From Planctomycetia bacterium (lineage in GTDB: Bacteria; Planctomycetota; Planctomycetia; Pirellulales; JACPPG01): a stretch of 57,977 nt of DNA. The position numbers were made by a program, and so were the translations under genes. Positions 25,696-33,479 of this stretch are shown piece by piece. The notes beneath the pieces were generated by a model that saw only the letters and a program-made list of their open reading frames with translations, did not search any database and had not been told where the DNA came from. Location: contig JACPPG010000054.1 of the NCBI GenBank assembly GCA_016191115.1, positions 1-57,977 on the forward strand. Reading direction: 5' to 3'. Position 1 is the stretch's first letter. Each line of letters opens with the position of its first letter.

Positions 25696-25700
25696 AGTAA

Positions 25701-25991
25701 ATGCCGAAGAAGACAGACTCGCCGATCTATGAAGACCAGCTTCGGGAAGGCCTAAAAAGCCGGTTGCATCGCATTGAGGGCCAGGTTCGTGGCGTGGCCA
25801 AAATGCTTGACGACGAACGACCCTGTATCGAAGTCTTGCAGCAGCTTGCCAGCGTTCAGGCCGCGTTGCGCGGCACGACCAAGTCCGTTTTGAGGAATTA
25901 CTTGGAACGATGCGCGACAGATGCGATTCGATCCAGCGATCCGGCAATTTACGACGAACTGATGGAAGCAATTTACAAGTTCGCCAAGTGA
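25701..25991 (+). CDS. CsoR/RcnR-family (DUF156) metal- or sulfur-sensing repressor
   Basis: This 96-residue all-helical protein matches the family from SRLHRIEGQVRGVAKML through EVLQQLASVQAALR to the C-terminal helix. Cys42 (RPCIEVL) and Cys71 (LERCATD) lie 29 residues apart, exactly as the two Cu ligands of CsoR and the reactive pair of CstR. The His that completes the CsoR Cu site (expected at residue 67) is a Tyr. The protein therefore keeps a Cys-Cys pair but not the canonical Cys-His-Cys set. It sits 105 bases after cusA with its own promoter and upstream of a Cys-rich protein. Control of the Cu locus is the natural reading, but persulfide sensing is possible. A GGGAG ribosome site lies ten bases before ATG 25701. 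Confidence 0.88.
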   Translation: MPKKTDSPIYEDQLREGLKSRLHRIEGQVRGVAKMLDDERPCIEVLQQLASVQAALRGTTKSVLRNYLERCATDAIRSSDPAIYDELMEAIYKFAK

Positions 25992-26038
25992 TCAGGTGCG
26001 TTGCCTGCCATGAAGCGAGATTCAATGGAGGACGTTCG

Positions 26039-26233
26039 ATGATGCGCACAAAATTAGGGACGGCTGCCCTCGTGGCGTTGCCGCTGGTAGCGGGTGGATG
26101 GGTTTACGCTTCCACGCTTGTCAAGCCCGAAGCCAAACAGACGCAACAGTCCACAGTCCAGAACTACACTTGCCCACTGACTGGCGAGGAATTGCCCTGT
26201 CGTAACTGCTGCCCACTTGGCCAGCAGAAGTAG
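26039..26233 (+). CDS. Small exported Cys-rich protein next to Cu efflux genes
   Basis: A 64-residue product with a signal or anchor segment (LGTAALVALPLVAGGWVYAS) and a compact Cys cluster near the C-terminus (YTCPLTGEELPCRNCCPL, four Cys in 13 residues). GGAGG lies seven bases before ATG 26039; a second ATG three bases later would also work. It lies 47 bases after the CsoR-like repressor and is probably under the same promoter. A periplasmic copper-binding or metallochaperone role is inferred from the Cys cluster and the neighbours only. No named family was recognised. Confidence 0.65.
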   Translation: MMRTKLGTAALVALPLVAGGWVYASTLVKPEAKQTQQSTVQNYTCPLTGEELPCRNCCPLGQQK

Positions 26234-26254
26234 CGAAGAAAAGCTGGAGCAACA

Positions 26255-26287
26255 GCGCTGTCCGCGCTTCCAGTGAGCGGACAGCGC
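26255..26287. terminator. Strong hairpin after the Cu efflux locus
   Basis: GCGCTGTCCGC and GCGGACAGCGC form a perfect 11-pair stem with an 11-base loop, 21 bases after the stop of the Cys-rich gene. No T-run follows. It lies between convergent units and could end transcription from either side. The remaining bases to 26460 show nothing else. Confidence 0.55.
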
Positions 26288-26460
26288 GTGCGTGCTACAG
26301 ACGGAGATCGATCCGGCAAATGCGCCGGTAAGGAACCCGTACCCCCCAACCGGCGCATCGACTCTACCACTGGCCGCGGCGTCCCCGGCGAGCGAGACAA
26401 GCCTGAGAGCGAGGCGTTGTCTCCCACCAAGGCGTACCTCAACGAGCGTCGACATGCCAT

Positions 26461-27342
26461 TCATCCGACGCGCAGCCCCCCGTCGAGAATCGTGTACGGC
26501 ACGATCTCATCGGCGCAGGCGCTGCCGCGATGTTTGGCGATGTACAAGCCGCGCGACAAGCGGTTGCCGTGGCGGACCTTGCCCAGGTAGATGATCGTGT
26601 TCGCGCCGGCCAGAATATCGCCTTCCTCGAGCGGGCGGGCGGCCAATTCCTCGAGCATCACTTCGGACGAGGTGTACAAAAGCACGCAGGCGATCTGGCG
26701 GTTGTCGTAGGTGTGCTTTCCGACGCGTTCGGCGTTCTCGCGGAACTTCTGCCGGAACAGGTCGCGGGCGACCCACGCGGGCTCCTTCCGCAGAATCTGG
26801 TGATAGACGTACTCGAACAGCTCGATCTGGATCGACTCGCTGGCTCGCCCCACCGGTTCGATCCCGTCGATCACGGCGCGGCGGACGCCGCGGAGGAAGT
26901 TGCCGTAGAAGAAGGCGATCGAGGCGGCCAGCTTCCGCTCCAGCTCCGCGTTCCATTCCTGCCACGCCTCGAAGCCCAGGTCGCCGCGCGTGACGCGGCG
27001 TCCGTGACGGTCGAAAACGTGCAGATAGTCTCCAGCCGCGGCGGGATGGTCGAAGAACCCGTCGAGCTCAAGAGGCCGGTTCGGATCGACCGGCCGCAAT
27101 TCCCAGGAAAACATCCGCCGCGCATAGTCGGCGTGGCTTTGGGCGTCGCCGCGCGAGCTCAGGTCGAAAACGATGCCGCGCTGCCCCTCCTGCGTCAGTC
27201 CAGCCGCGGCGAACTGCACGCCGAGCTGCGTCTTGCCGATGCCAGTCGCCCCCGAGATCACCGTCAACGTCCCAGGCAGCAGGCCGCCCCCCAAGAGTTC
27301 ATCAAGGCCGGGCACGCCGGTCGAAAGCCGCGATAGTGTCAT
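26461..27342 (-). CDS. KaiC/RadA-type single-domain RecA-fold ATPase
   Basis: The 293-residue protein opens RLSTGVPGLDELLGGGLLPG, the KaiC-family entry motif, and has Walker A GATGIGKT (residues 31-38). Only one RecA-like domain is present, unlike the two of circadian KaiC. A Walker B-like strand is visible as RRAVIDGIEPVG. The final part (AGANTIIYLGKVRHGNRLSR; LYIAKHRGSACADEIVPYTI) resembles the C-terminal strands of the KaiC fold. Single-domain KaiC-like proteins act in signalling or regulation in many bacteria; no partner kinase or KaiB is nearby. It begins 23 bases after the TPR glycosyltransferase gene on the same strand, so the two are probably co-transcribed, which is unusual company for a KaiC-like protein. 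Confidence 0.82.
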   Translation of the reverse strand: MTLSRLSTGVPGLDELLGGGLLPGTLTVISGATGIGKTQLGVQFAAAGLTQEGQRGIVFDLSSRGDAQSHADYARRMFSWELRPVDPNRPLELDGFFDHPAAAGDYLHVFDRHGRRVTRGDLGFEAWQEWNAELERKLAASIAFFYGNFLRGVRRAVIDGIEPVGRASESIQIELFEYVYHQILRKEPAWVARDLFRQKFRENAERVGKHTYDNRQIACVLLYTSSEVMLEELAARPLEEGDILAGANTIIYLGKVRHGNRLSRGLYIAKHRGSACADEIVPYTILDGGLRVG

Positions 27343-27365
27343 GGGGCTAGGCTTTGTTTGATCGT

Positions 27366-29528
27366 TCAGCGGGGAGCTTGGGCGGGTGCGTCGCGCCGCC
27401 GCTTCCGCAGCAGCTCGTGCGCCTGCGCGAGGTTGGCTTTGGCGCCATCGTTATCAGGATCGATGCGGAGGACCTGCTGGAAGTAGGGGATCGCCTGGTC
27501 GGGATGGCCGAGATTCATAAGCGCGTAGCCGAGATTGCCGAGGGCTACCGTGTGCTCGGGCCGCTGCCGCAGGACCTCACCGTAGTGTGGGACGGCCTGC
27601 GCGAGCTTCCCTTGTTTGATGAGGACCCCAGCCAATGCATCGTGGGCATCGACGGACTTGGGGTCAACCCGCACCGCGGCAGCGAAGGACTGCGCCGCCT
27701 CGTCGAGTCGCCCCTCCCGCTCGAACACGATTCCCTGGCCGTGCAGGCAATCAAGATAGTCGGGCTTGATCTTCAAGGCCTGCTGGAAATAGCCAAACGC
27801 CCGGGCCGAATTCCCGGCGGTACCGGCAATGACGCCCATGCCGTAGGCGGCGTAAGGATCGAGTGGATTGAGGCGTAGGGCCGCTTCGAAGTGCTCTTGG
27901 GCCTCCGCCGGACGCTTGGCCTCGATATAGGCAAAGCCGAGTCCGTCGCGGTCCTGAACGTTGTCGCGTCCCAGGTGGAGCGACGTTTGGAATTCGGCGA
28001 TGACCGCGTCGAGCTGGCCGGGGCGATACCCGGAACGATGACCGCGCCTTTGCATGAGCGCCGCCAGGTTGCTGTGCGACAGCGGTTCGTCCGGTTTGTG
28101 GCGCAGGGCGGCGTGAGCTGCTTCGAAAGCCTCTTCCTCCCGTCCCACAGAATCCAGATGCCCGCTCAGGATCGAGTAGCCGGCCCAACCGTTGGGGTTC
28201 TGCGCGATAATATCGCGGCAGAGCGTTTCCAAGTCGTGATAGACGGTCGAGCGTAGGATGCTCAGCAGCATCAGGATCAATAGCAGCGCCGCGGCGGCGA
28301 CGCGTTCGGCGCCACGCCACGCGCGCGGAAGCCTGGCGGCGGCCATGGCGGCGCCCGCGGCGCCAAGCGCCGCAAGCGCGATGCTGGCGTGATATTGAAA
28401 ATGGTCGGCCACGAAGGAATAGCGAAAGTAATAGACGTCGAAAAAGCCGAGTGCCGGCACGAGCACGCCGCCGAAGATGAGCACCGCCGCCAGGGGGCCT
28501 CGCCCCAAGCGCTTCCGGGTCAGCCACAAGCCCACGACCAGGGCGAGCGCCGCGGCGGGAAAGGCATATAGCCGCCAATCGTGCCGATCGATCTCCCATC
28601 GCGGATATGTGAACACAAGGGGATGCGGCCAGACCAGCTTCGCCGCATAGAACCACACGGCGCGGCCGGCGATGAGCACCCGTTCGACGAGACCGAAATC
28701 CCACTCTGACCCGCTGGCCTTGACGTACGCCTTTTCGACCCAGGCCGTGAGCAGTCCGAAAGCCGCGCTGAGCAGAAAAAATGGCGCGAGACGAGCCACG
28801 TCGCGGGCGACGATTCGTCCTCGTTTCCACCAGTACACGACCAGCAGCACCGCCGGCAGGGTGGTGACCACGGTCTTGCTGAAGAGCGCCGCGGTGAACA
28901 ACGCCAACGACAGCCAATAGTATCCCCATCGCGAAACGTCGGGCAACGCCTCGCGCGGCTCGCCACCACCTGCGCCCTCTGGCCGCTCGAACCGCAAGTA
29001 GCACAACATCGAGCCGAGGGCCAACGCCAGCGACAAGACGTTCTTCCGTTCGGTGACCCACACCACGCTTTCCACGTACACGGGATGGACCGCGAAGATG
29101 GCGGCGCCAAGCCAGGCTCCCGGCACTTCCAGCCGCGAAAGCAACCGCCAAACGAGCACCGCGCACGCGCCGTGCAACGCGACGTTCGTCACGTGATAGC
29201 CCAGCGGATGGAGTCCCCACAAATGGTATTCAACCCAGAACGTCGTGTGCACGAGTGGATAGTATTGGGGCAAGGCGTGAACATCGAACCACATCCGCGC
29301 CAGTCCGCCGAGCGAGCGGAGCGTGAGGTTCCGCGTGATATGGGCGTCGTCGTCCCAGACGAACCCGGCGCCAAATGCCGGAAAGAATGCCACGCACGCC
29401 AGTGCGACCAGGAGGCCGCCGGCCAACGCGCCGCGCACCCGGCTGTCGCCCGTTCCGCGACGCGCCCGCCGTGGTGGTCGCGGCGGCTTGGTGGGCATTG
29501 TTGGTTTGGCCGACTTCACGACATTCAT
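27366..29528 (-). CDS. TMTC-like GT-C membrane glycosyltransferase with C-terminal TPRs (paralogue 1)
   Basis: This 720-residue polytopic protein is built like eukaryotic TMTC O-mannosyltransferases. It has about ten or more membrane helices (residues 32-430) followed by about seven TPRs (about 440-705). The first periplasmic loop carries the acidic GT-C motif FVWDDD (Asp59-Asp61), and the second has HPVYVESVVWVTERKN (148-163), comparable to the HPxHxExV block of TMTC proteins. It would transfer a sugar from a lipid-linked donor onto protein or another acceptor on the outer face of the inner membrane. One TPR junction contains the insert YRPGQLD, also present in paralogue 4. The downstream gene is a KaiC-like ATPase. 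Acceptor and donor are unknown; alternative start codons exist at residue 11. Confidence 0.78.
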   Translation of the reverse strand: MNVVKSAKPTMPTKPPRPPRRARRGTGDSRVRGALAGGLLVALACVAFFPAFGAGFVWDDDAHITRNLTLRSLGGLARMWFDVHALPQYYPLVHTTFWVEYHLWGLHPLGYHVTNVALHGACAVLVWRLLSRLEVPGAWLGAAIFAVHPVYVESVVWVTERKNVLSLALALGSMLCYLRFERPEGAGGGEPREALPDVSRWGYYWLSLALFTAALFSKTVVTTLPAVLLVVYWWKRGRIVARDVARLAPFFLLSAAFGLLTAWVEKAYVKASGSEWDFGLVERVLIAGRAVWFYAAKLVWPHPLVFTYPRWEIDRHDWRLYAFPAAALALVVGLWLTRKRLGRGPLAAVLIFGGVLVPALGFFDVYYFRYSFVADHFQYHASIALAALGAAGAAMAAARLPRAWRGAERVAAAALLLILMLLSILRSTVYHDLETLCRDIIAQNPNGWAGYSILSGHLDSVGREEEAFEAAHAALRHKPDEPLSHSNLAALMQRRGHRSGYRPGQLDAVIAEFQTSLHLGRDNVQDRDGLGFAYIEAKRPAEAQEHFEAALRLNPLDPYAAYGMGVIAGTAGNSARAFGYFQQALKIKPDYLDCLHGQGIVFEREGRLDEAAQSFAAAVRVDPKSVDAHDALAGVLIKQGKLAQAVPHYGEVLRQRPEHTVALGNLGYALMNLGHPDQAIPYFQQVLRIDPDNDGAKANLAQAHELLRKRRRDAPAQAPR

Positions 29529-29635
29529 GCCTGCGACGCGTTCGGCGGTGAAGCGACGATCTACGATTTATGGTAGCCTATTGCTTCCCGCGGCTCGAAC
29601 GCCTCCCTTCCCAACGGGCAACTTCCCCTTCCCCC

Positions 29636-31357
29636 ATGGCGATCCTCTCCCCAGAGTGGCGGCGTGATCCGTGGGTTTGGGCGTGCGTGGCGGGGCTGGT
29701 CCTGGCCACCGCGGTGCGCTCGTGGCGGATCGACTTCGACCTTCCACAGGTCACCGACGTCGACGCTGACAAGTTCGTCGAACCGGCGGCGCTCGTCGCC
29801 CAACGCGGCGATTTTCGGCCGATCACCTTCCAATATCCTGCCGGGTATACGAACGTGGTTGCCGCGCTGTACTGGATAGGCGGCATCCGCGAACCATATG
29901 GTCAGAATCTGACGGCACGACTTGTGTCGGCCGCCGCCGGGGTGGGGATGGTTGCCGCGGCCTGGTGGCTTGTGCGTCGCCTGGGCGGTGGCTCCTTCGC
30001 CGCGTGCGTGGCAGTGCTAGTCACCGCGCTCTCGGTCGAGTGCGTCACGTCGTCGCACGTCGCGTCGACAGACACGATGACCGCCTGCTTGATGACGTTG
30101 GCTCTCACAACGGCCATCACCGCAAGCGCGACCTGGCGGTCATGGTTGGTGGCTGGCGTGCTAGTGGGCCTGGCGGCAGGCACGAAGTTTTCCGGGGCCT
30201 ACGTCGGCGTCATCGTCGTTCTGGCGGCCATCGTAGCCGGGTTTCGGACGCACGGCCTTGGCCGAGCCGCTCGCGATGGGGGCCTCGTGTGTCTAGCAGC
30301 GGCCGTCGCGTTCTGGCTGACAACGCCACGGTTCCCGTTCGACTTCCCGCAGTATTTCGCGCGACTCCGTCTGGAAGCGGCGATTCAGCAATTCGGACAG
30401 CTTGGCCACGTTCAAGATGGGGCGTTCGACTACCTCGTTTCGGGAACGCCGACGCCCGAGCAGCCGTGGCTGTACACGTCGCTGTTGTGGAACGCCGGGC
30501 CGCTTTTGCTTTTGCTGGCCGGCGGGGCGCTCGTGGCAGCGCTCACCGGCCGCGGCGGTCAGGCCGGTGTGATCGTTGCCATCTATGTGCTCGGCTACAT
30601 GCTGTCGATCTCAGGCCCTGGCCACCTGAAAGCCGCCCGATTCTTGCTGCCGATTCTGCCGGCGCTCTTTGCTCTGATCGCGTGGTGGCTTGAGAGGCTG
30701 CTGGCGTGGAGACGCTCCGCCACGCGTCCGACGGCTAGCGCGCCGGCAATAGCGGCCGCCCGGTCCGCCCGACGTGGCCTCGATCGGGGCGGTGCCGATG
30801 ACCGCCGCGCGGACGTCCCCTTTCTAGCGAAGTGGGGTCCCGTGGCGTCGGCCACGGCGCTCATCGCGGTCGTTGGCTGGCCTGCCTACCGGACAACGGT
30901 CTACCTGGCGCTCTTGCACCAGCCCTCGACCGATACCCTGCTCCGCGACTGGGTAGCCATGAACGTGCCGACCGGCTCGAAAGTGTTCCTGTCGCCATTC
31001 TATGTTTCGCACATCGCGACGTTGCCGATTCAGGCCGCGTCCATTTCCAACACCGCCCTGCGGCAGTATCGATTGCCAGAATCGATTGGCCCCAGCGCCG
31101 AGCGCGAGCCGCTGTACGGGGCGGGCCTGGTGGATGCCCTCCTGCAGTCCGGCGTGGAGTACGTCGTGCTGAACTCCTATTTCGAGGACGGCCTCGCGGC
31201 GACGCCGGAGAACCAGCGTTGGTTCCCGCGATCCGTGCGCGAATACGCCGGTTTCCGCGCCGCCCTGGATATCCACGCCGAGCTGGTGCACGCCATCCCC
31301 GGCTACTCCGCCGGGCGGTCCGGGCCGGATGTGGCGGTCTACCGGTTGCGACAATAG
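29636..31357 (+). CDS. GT39/ArnT-like polytopic glycosyltransferase
   Basis: About 573 residues with a dozen hydrophobic segments. The first periplasmic loop has the acidic cluster QVTDVDADKF (Asp41, Asp43, Asp45), and the fold resembles PMT_2/dolichyl-phosphate-mannose-type GT-C enzymes (for example AVSCVTSS-like loop SVECVTSSHVASTDTMTACL and LVGLAAGTKFSGAY). There are no TPRs. It is the only plus-strand gene in the block, converging with paralogue 2 (37 bases between stops) and diverging from paralogue 1. The start is uncertain: ATG 29636 gives a compact N-terminus, while ATG 29570 adds 22 residues of low-similarity sequence, and neither has a clear ribosome site. Lipid-linked sugar is the expected donor. 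Confidence 0.78.
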   Translation: MAILSPEWRRDPWVWACVAGLVLATAVRSWRIDFDLPQVTDVDADKFVEPAALVAQRGDFRPITFQYPAGYTNVVAALYWIGGIREPYGQNLTARLVSAAAGVGMVAAAWWLVRRLGGGSFAACVAVLVTALSVECVTSSHVASTDTMTACLMTLALTTAITASATWRSWLVAGVLVGLAAGTKFSGAYVGVIVVLAAIVAGFRTHGLGRAARDGGLVCLAAAVAFWLTTPRFPFDFPQYFARLRLEAAIQQFGQLGHVQDGAFDYLVSGTPTPEQPWLYTSLLWNAGPLLLLLAGGALVAALTGRGGQAGVIVAIYVLGYMLSISGPGHLKAARFLLPILPALFALIAWWLERLLAWRRSATRPTASAPAIAAARSARRGLDRGGADDRRADVPFLAKWGPVASATALIAVVGWPAYRTTVYLALLHQPSTDTLLRDWVAMNVPTGSKVFLSPFYVSHIATLPIQAASISNTALRQYRLPESIGPSAEREPLYGAGLVDALLQSGVEYVVLNSYFEDGLAATPENQRWFPRSVREYAGFRAALDIHAELVHAIPGYSAGRSGPDVAVYRLRQ

Positions 31358-31394
31358 GGCACGATTCGCGCGCCGCACGACGATGGCACGCTCC

Positions 31395-33398
31395 TCACGG
31401 ATTGCTCCTCCCTTTGGCTTCTAGCAAGAGCGCCTTCTCCAGATTCTCCCGCGCGGACGCATGGTCCGGTCGTGCTTTCAGCGCCTGTTGAAAATAGCCG
31501 ATCGCCTGAGTCGTCTGCCCGAGATCGAGCATGGTCAGTCCGAGCTTGTTCAAATCGTCGGCAGGCGTGGGCGAAAGGCGCGCCGCCAACAAGTATTGCT
31601 CGGCCGCGGCCCGCGATTGCCCCTGTCGCGCCAGCGCGTCCCCCAGCGCGTCGTGCGCCATGGCGAAGTCGGGGTCGAGGCGCACGGCCGCGGCGAGGTG
31701 GGCCACCGCTTCGTCCAGCCGACCTTGACTTAAGCGCACAAGCCCGAGTCCGTGCTCGGCTTCCGGGTAGTCAGGGTGATGCTCGAGGGCCTTCGCGAAA
31801 TAGTGCGCCGCCTCGTCGCGGTTGCCCAGGGAGAGTTGCGCGGCGCCCATGCCGTACAGCGCGCGTTTGTATGTCGGAAAGATATCAAGCGCGCGGGCCA
31901 GGAGCGGGGCAGCTTCCAGAGGTCGGCCGAGGTCGACCAGGGCCAGGCCCAGTCCGGCGAGCGCGTCCGGCGCGTCGGGGTTGAGTTCGACGGCTCGGCG
32001 AAATTCGGCAAGCGCCTCGGGCGTGCGATCGTGAGCCATCAGATGCCCCGCGAGCGTCAAATGGCCGATCCAGCTTCGCGGGTACTTGGCAATCACGTCG
32101 CGCGTGAGCAATTCCAGGTTGCCGTAAACGCGCGCCTGACGGAAGGTCACAACGGCGAGCGTCGCCACAAGTAGCATGGCGCCGACAAAGACCGCTTTGC
32201 GCGCGGGTGGGCCCAGCCGCGCCACGGCGAGCGCGGCGCCGGCCACGGCCAGTGCGATCAGAGCGAGGCAGGCGTGATATTGATAGTGGTCGGCCACGAA
32301 CGAGTAGCGGAACGGCCAGACGTTGAAGAAACCCGACGCCGGCAGGAGCCCCGCGGCAAAGATCAATACGGCCGCCAGCGGGCCACGGCCGATCCGCTTT
32401 CGCGCGAGCCACAAGGCCACCATCGTGGCTACGGCCGCCAGCGGACACAAATATTGCCACCACACATGCGCGTCGATCGAAAAGCGCGGATAGAAGAACG
32501 ACAGTGGGTATGGCCAGGCGATTTTGCCAGCGTAGAACCACGGCACGCGGCCCGCCACAAGACACCGCTCGACCACGGACAAAGACCAGTCCGCCCCTTC
32601 GGCGCCGACGTGATGCTTTTCGAGCCACACCGTCATCAGGCCCAAGCTCACGGCCAGCGCAAAGAAAGGCACAAGGGGCGCCACGTCGCGCGCGGCGACG
32701 CGGCCCCGCTTCCACCAGTAGACCACGAGCAGCACGGCCGGGAGCGGCGCGACCACCGTCTTGCTCAACAGCGCGGCGGCAAAGAGCCCGAATGCCAAGG
32801 CATAGTACAAGCGTCTGGCGGAGCGACGAAGCGCGGCATCCTCAGCGGGTTCCGGCGGCGCAAAGCGCAGATAGCACAACATCGAGGATAGCGCAAGCGC
32901 CAGGGAGAGCACGTTCTTCCGCTCGCTCACCCAGGCCACGCTTTCGACCGCCACGGGATGCACGGCGAAAATCGCGGCCGCCAGCCACGCGCCCGGCACG
33001 CGCAACCGCGCGAGCAGCCTCCATGCGAGGACCGCGCTTGCCGCGTGCAACAGCACGTTGACGACGTGGTACCCCCGCGGCGCGAGCCCCCATGCGTGAT
33101 ATTCCAGCCAGAACGTCGAATGGACCACCGGGTAGTATTGGGGAAGCGATTGCGGGGTGAACCACATGTGCCACAGCCCCGCCGTCGAACGAAGCGCGCG
33201 GTTCGCCGTGACATAGTGCTCGTCGTCGTATTCGATGAAGTCGGCGTTCCACAACGGCACATAGGCCGCGCAAGTGATCGCCACGAGCAGCGCGCCGGCC
33301 AGGACGGACCGCCCGCGGCGAACATCGGCCGCCGCGCGCGGGGACGGCGCGGCGCGGCGCGATTGGGCGGGCGGCGGGTGCTTTTGCCGTGACTTCAT
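31395..33398 (-). CDS. TMTC-like GT-C membrane glycosyltransferase with C-terminal TPRs (paralogue 2)
   Basis: This 667-residue member has the same plan as paralogue 1. The catalytic-loop motif is FIEYDDEHY (Asp58, Asp59), with Tyr instead of the Trp seen in the other three copies. The second signature HPVAVESVAWVSERKNVLS follows, then membrane helices to about residue 425 and about seven TPRs. Unlike its neighbours it has no RPGQLD-type insert between TPRs. The start chosen is ATG 33398 (MKSRQKHPP), which resembles the N-terminus of paralogue 3; GTG 33458 would add 20 residues. It is third in a minus-strand run (paralogues 4, 3, 2), 81 bases after paralogue 3, and likely in one transcript. 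Confidence 0.78.
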   Translation of the reverse strand: MKSRQKHPPPAQSRRAAPSPRAAADVRRGRSVLAGALLVAITCAAYVPLWNADFIEYDDEHYVTANRALRSTAGLWHMWFTPQSLPQYYPVVHSTFWLEYHAWGLAPRGYHVVNVLLHAASAVLAWRLLARLRVPGAWLAAAIFAVHPVAVESVAWVSERKNVLSLALALSSMLCYLRFAPPEPAEDAALRRSARRLYYALAFGLFAAALLSKTVVAPLPAVLLVVYWWKRGRVAARDVAPLVPFFALAVSLGLMTVWLEKHHVGAEGADWSLSVVERCLVAGRVPWFYAGKIAWPYPLSFFYPRFSIDAHVWWQYLCPLAAVATMVALWLARKRIGRGPLAAVLIFAAGLLPASGFFNVWPFRYSFVADHYQYHACLALIALAVAGAALAVARLGPPARKAVFVGAMLLVATLAVVTFRQARVYGNLELLTRDVIAKYPRSWIGHLTLAGHLMAHDRTPEALAEFRRAVELNPDAPDALAGLGLALVDLGRPLEAAPLLARALDIFPTYKRALYGMGAAQLSLGNRDEAAHYFAKALEHHPDYPEAEHGLGLVRLSQGRLDEAVAHLAAAVRLDPDFAMAHDALGDALARQGQSRAAAEQYLLAARLSPTPADDLNKLGLTMLDLGQTTQAIGYFQQALKARPDHASARENLEKALLLEAKGRSNP

Positions 33399-33479
33399 CG
33401 TGACAAAGACGAAGCGAGCCGCCGCCGGTAACTTGGCGGTCGTCTTGGGCGCGGACACGTCCGGGCTAGCCGCGCTGGC

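Noticed and set aside
27354..27878. 174-residue plus-strand frame opposite the TPR region of paralogue 1
   Set aside because: Shadow of TPR codons; no start signal.
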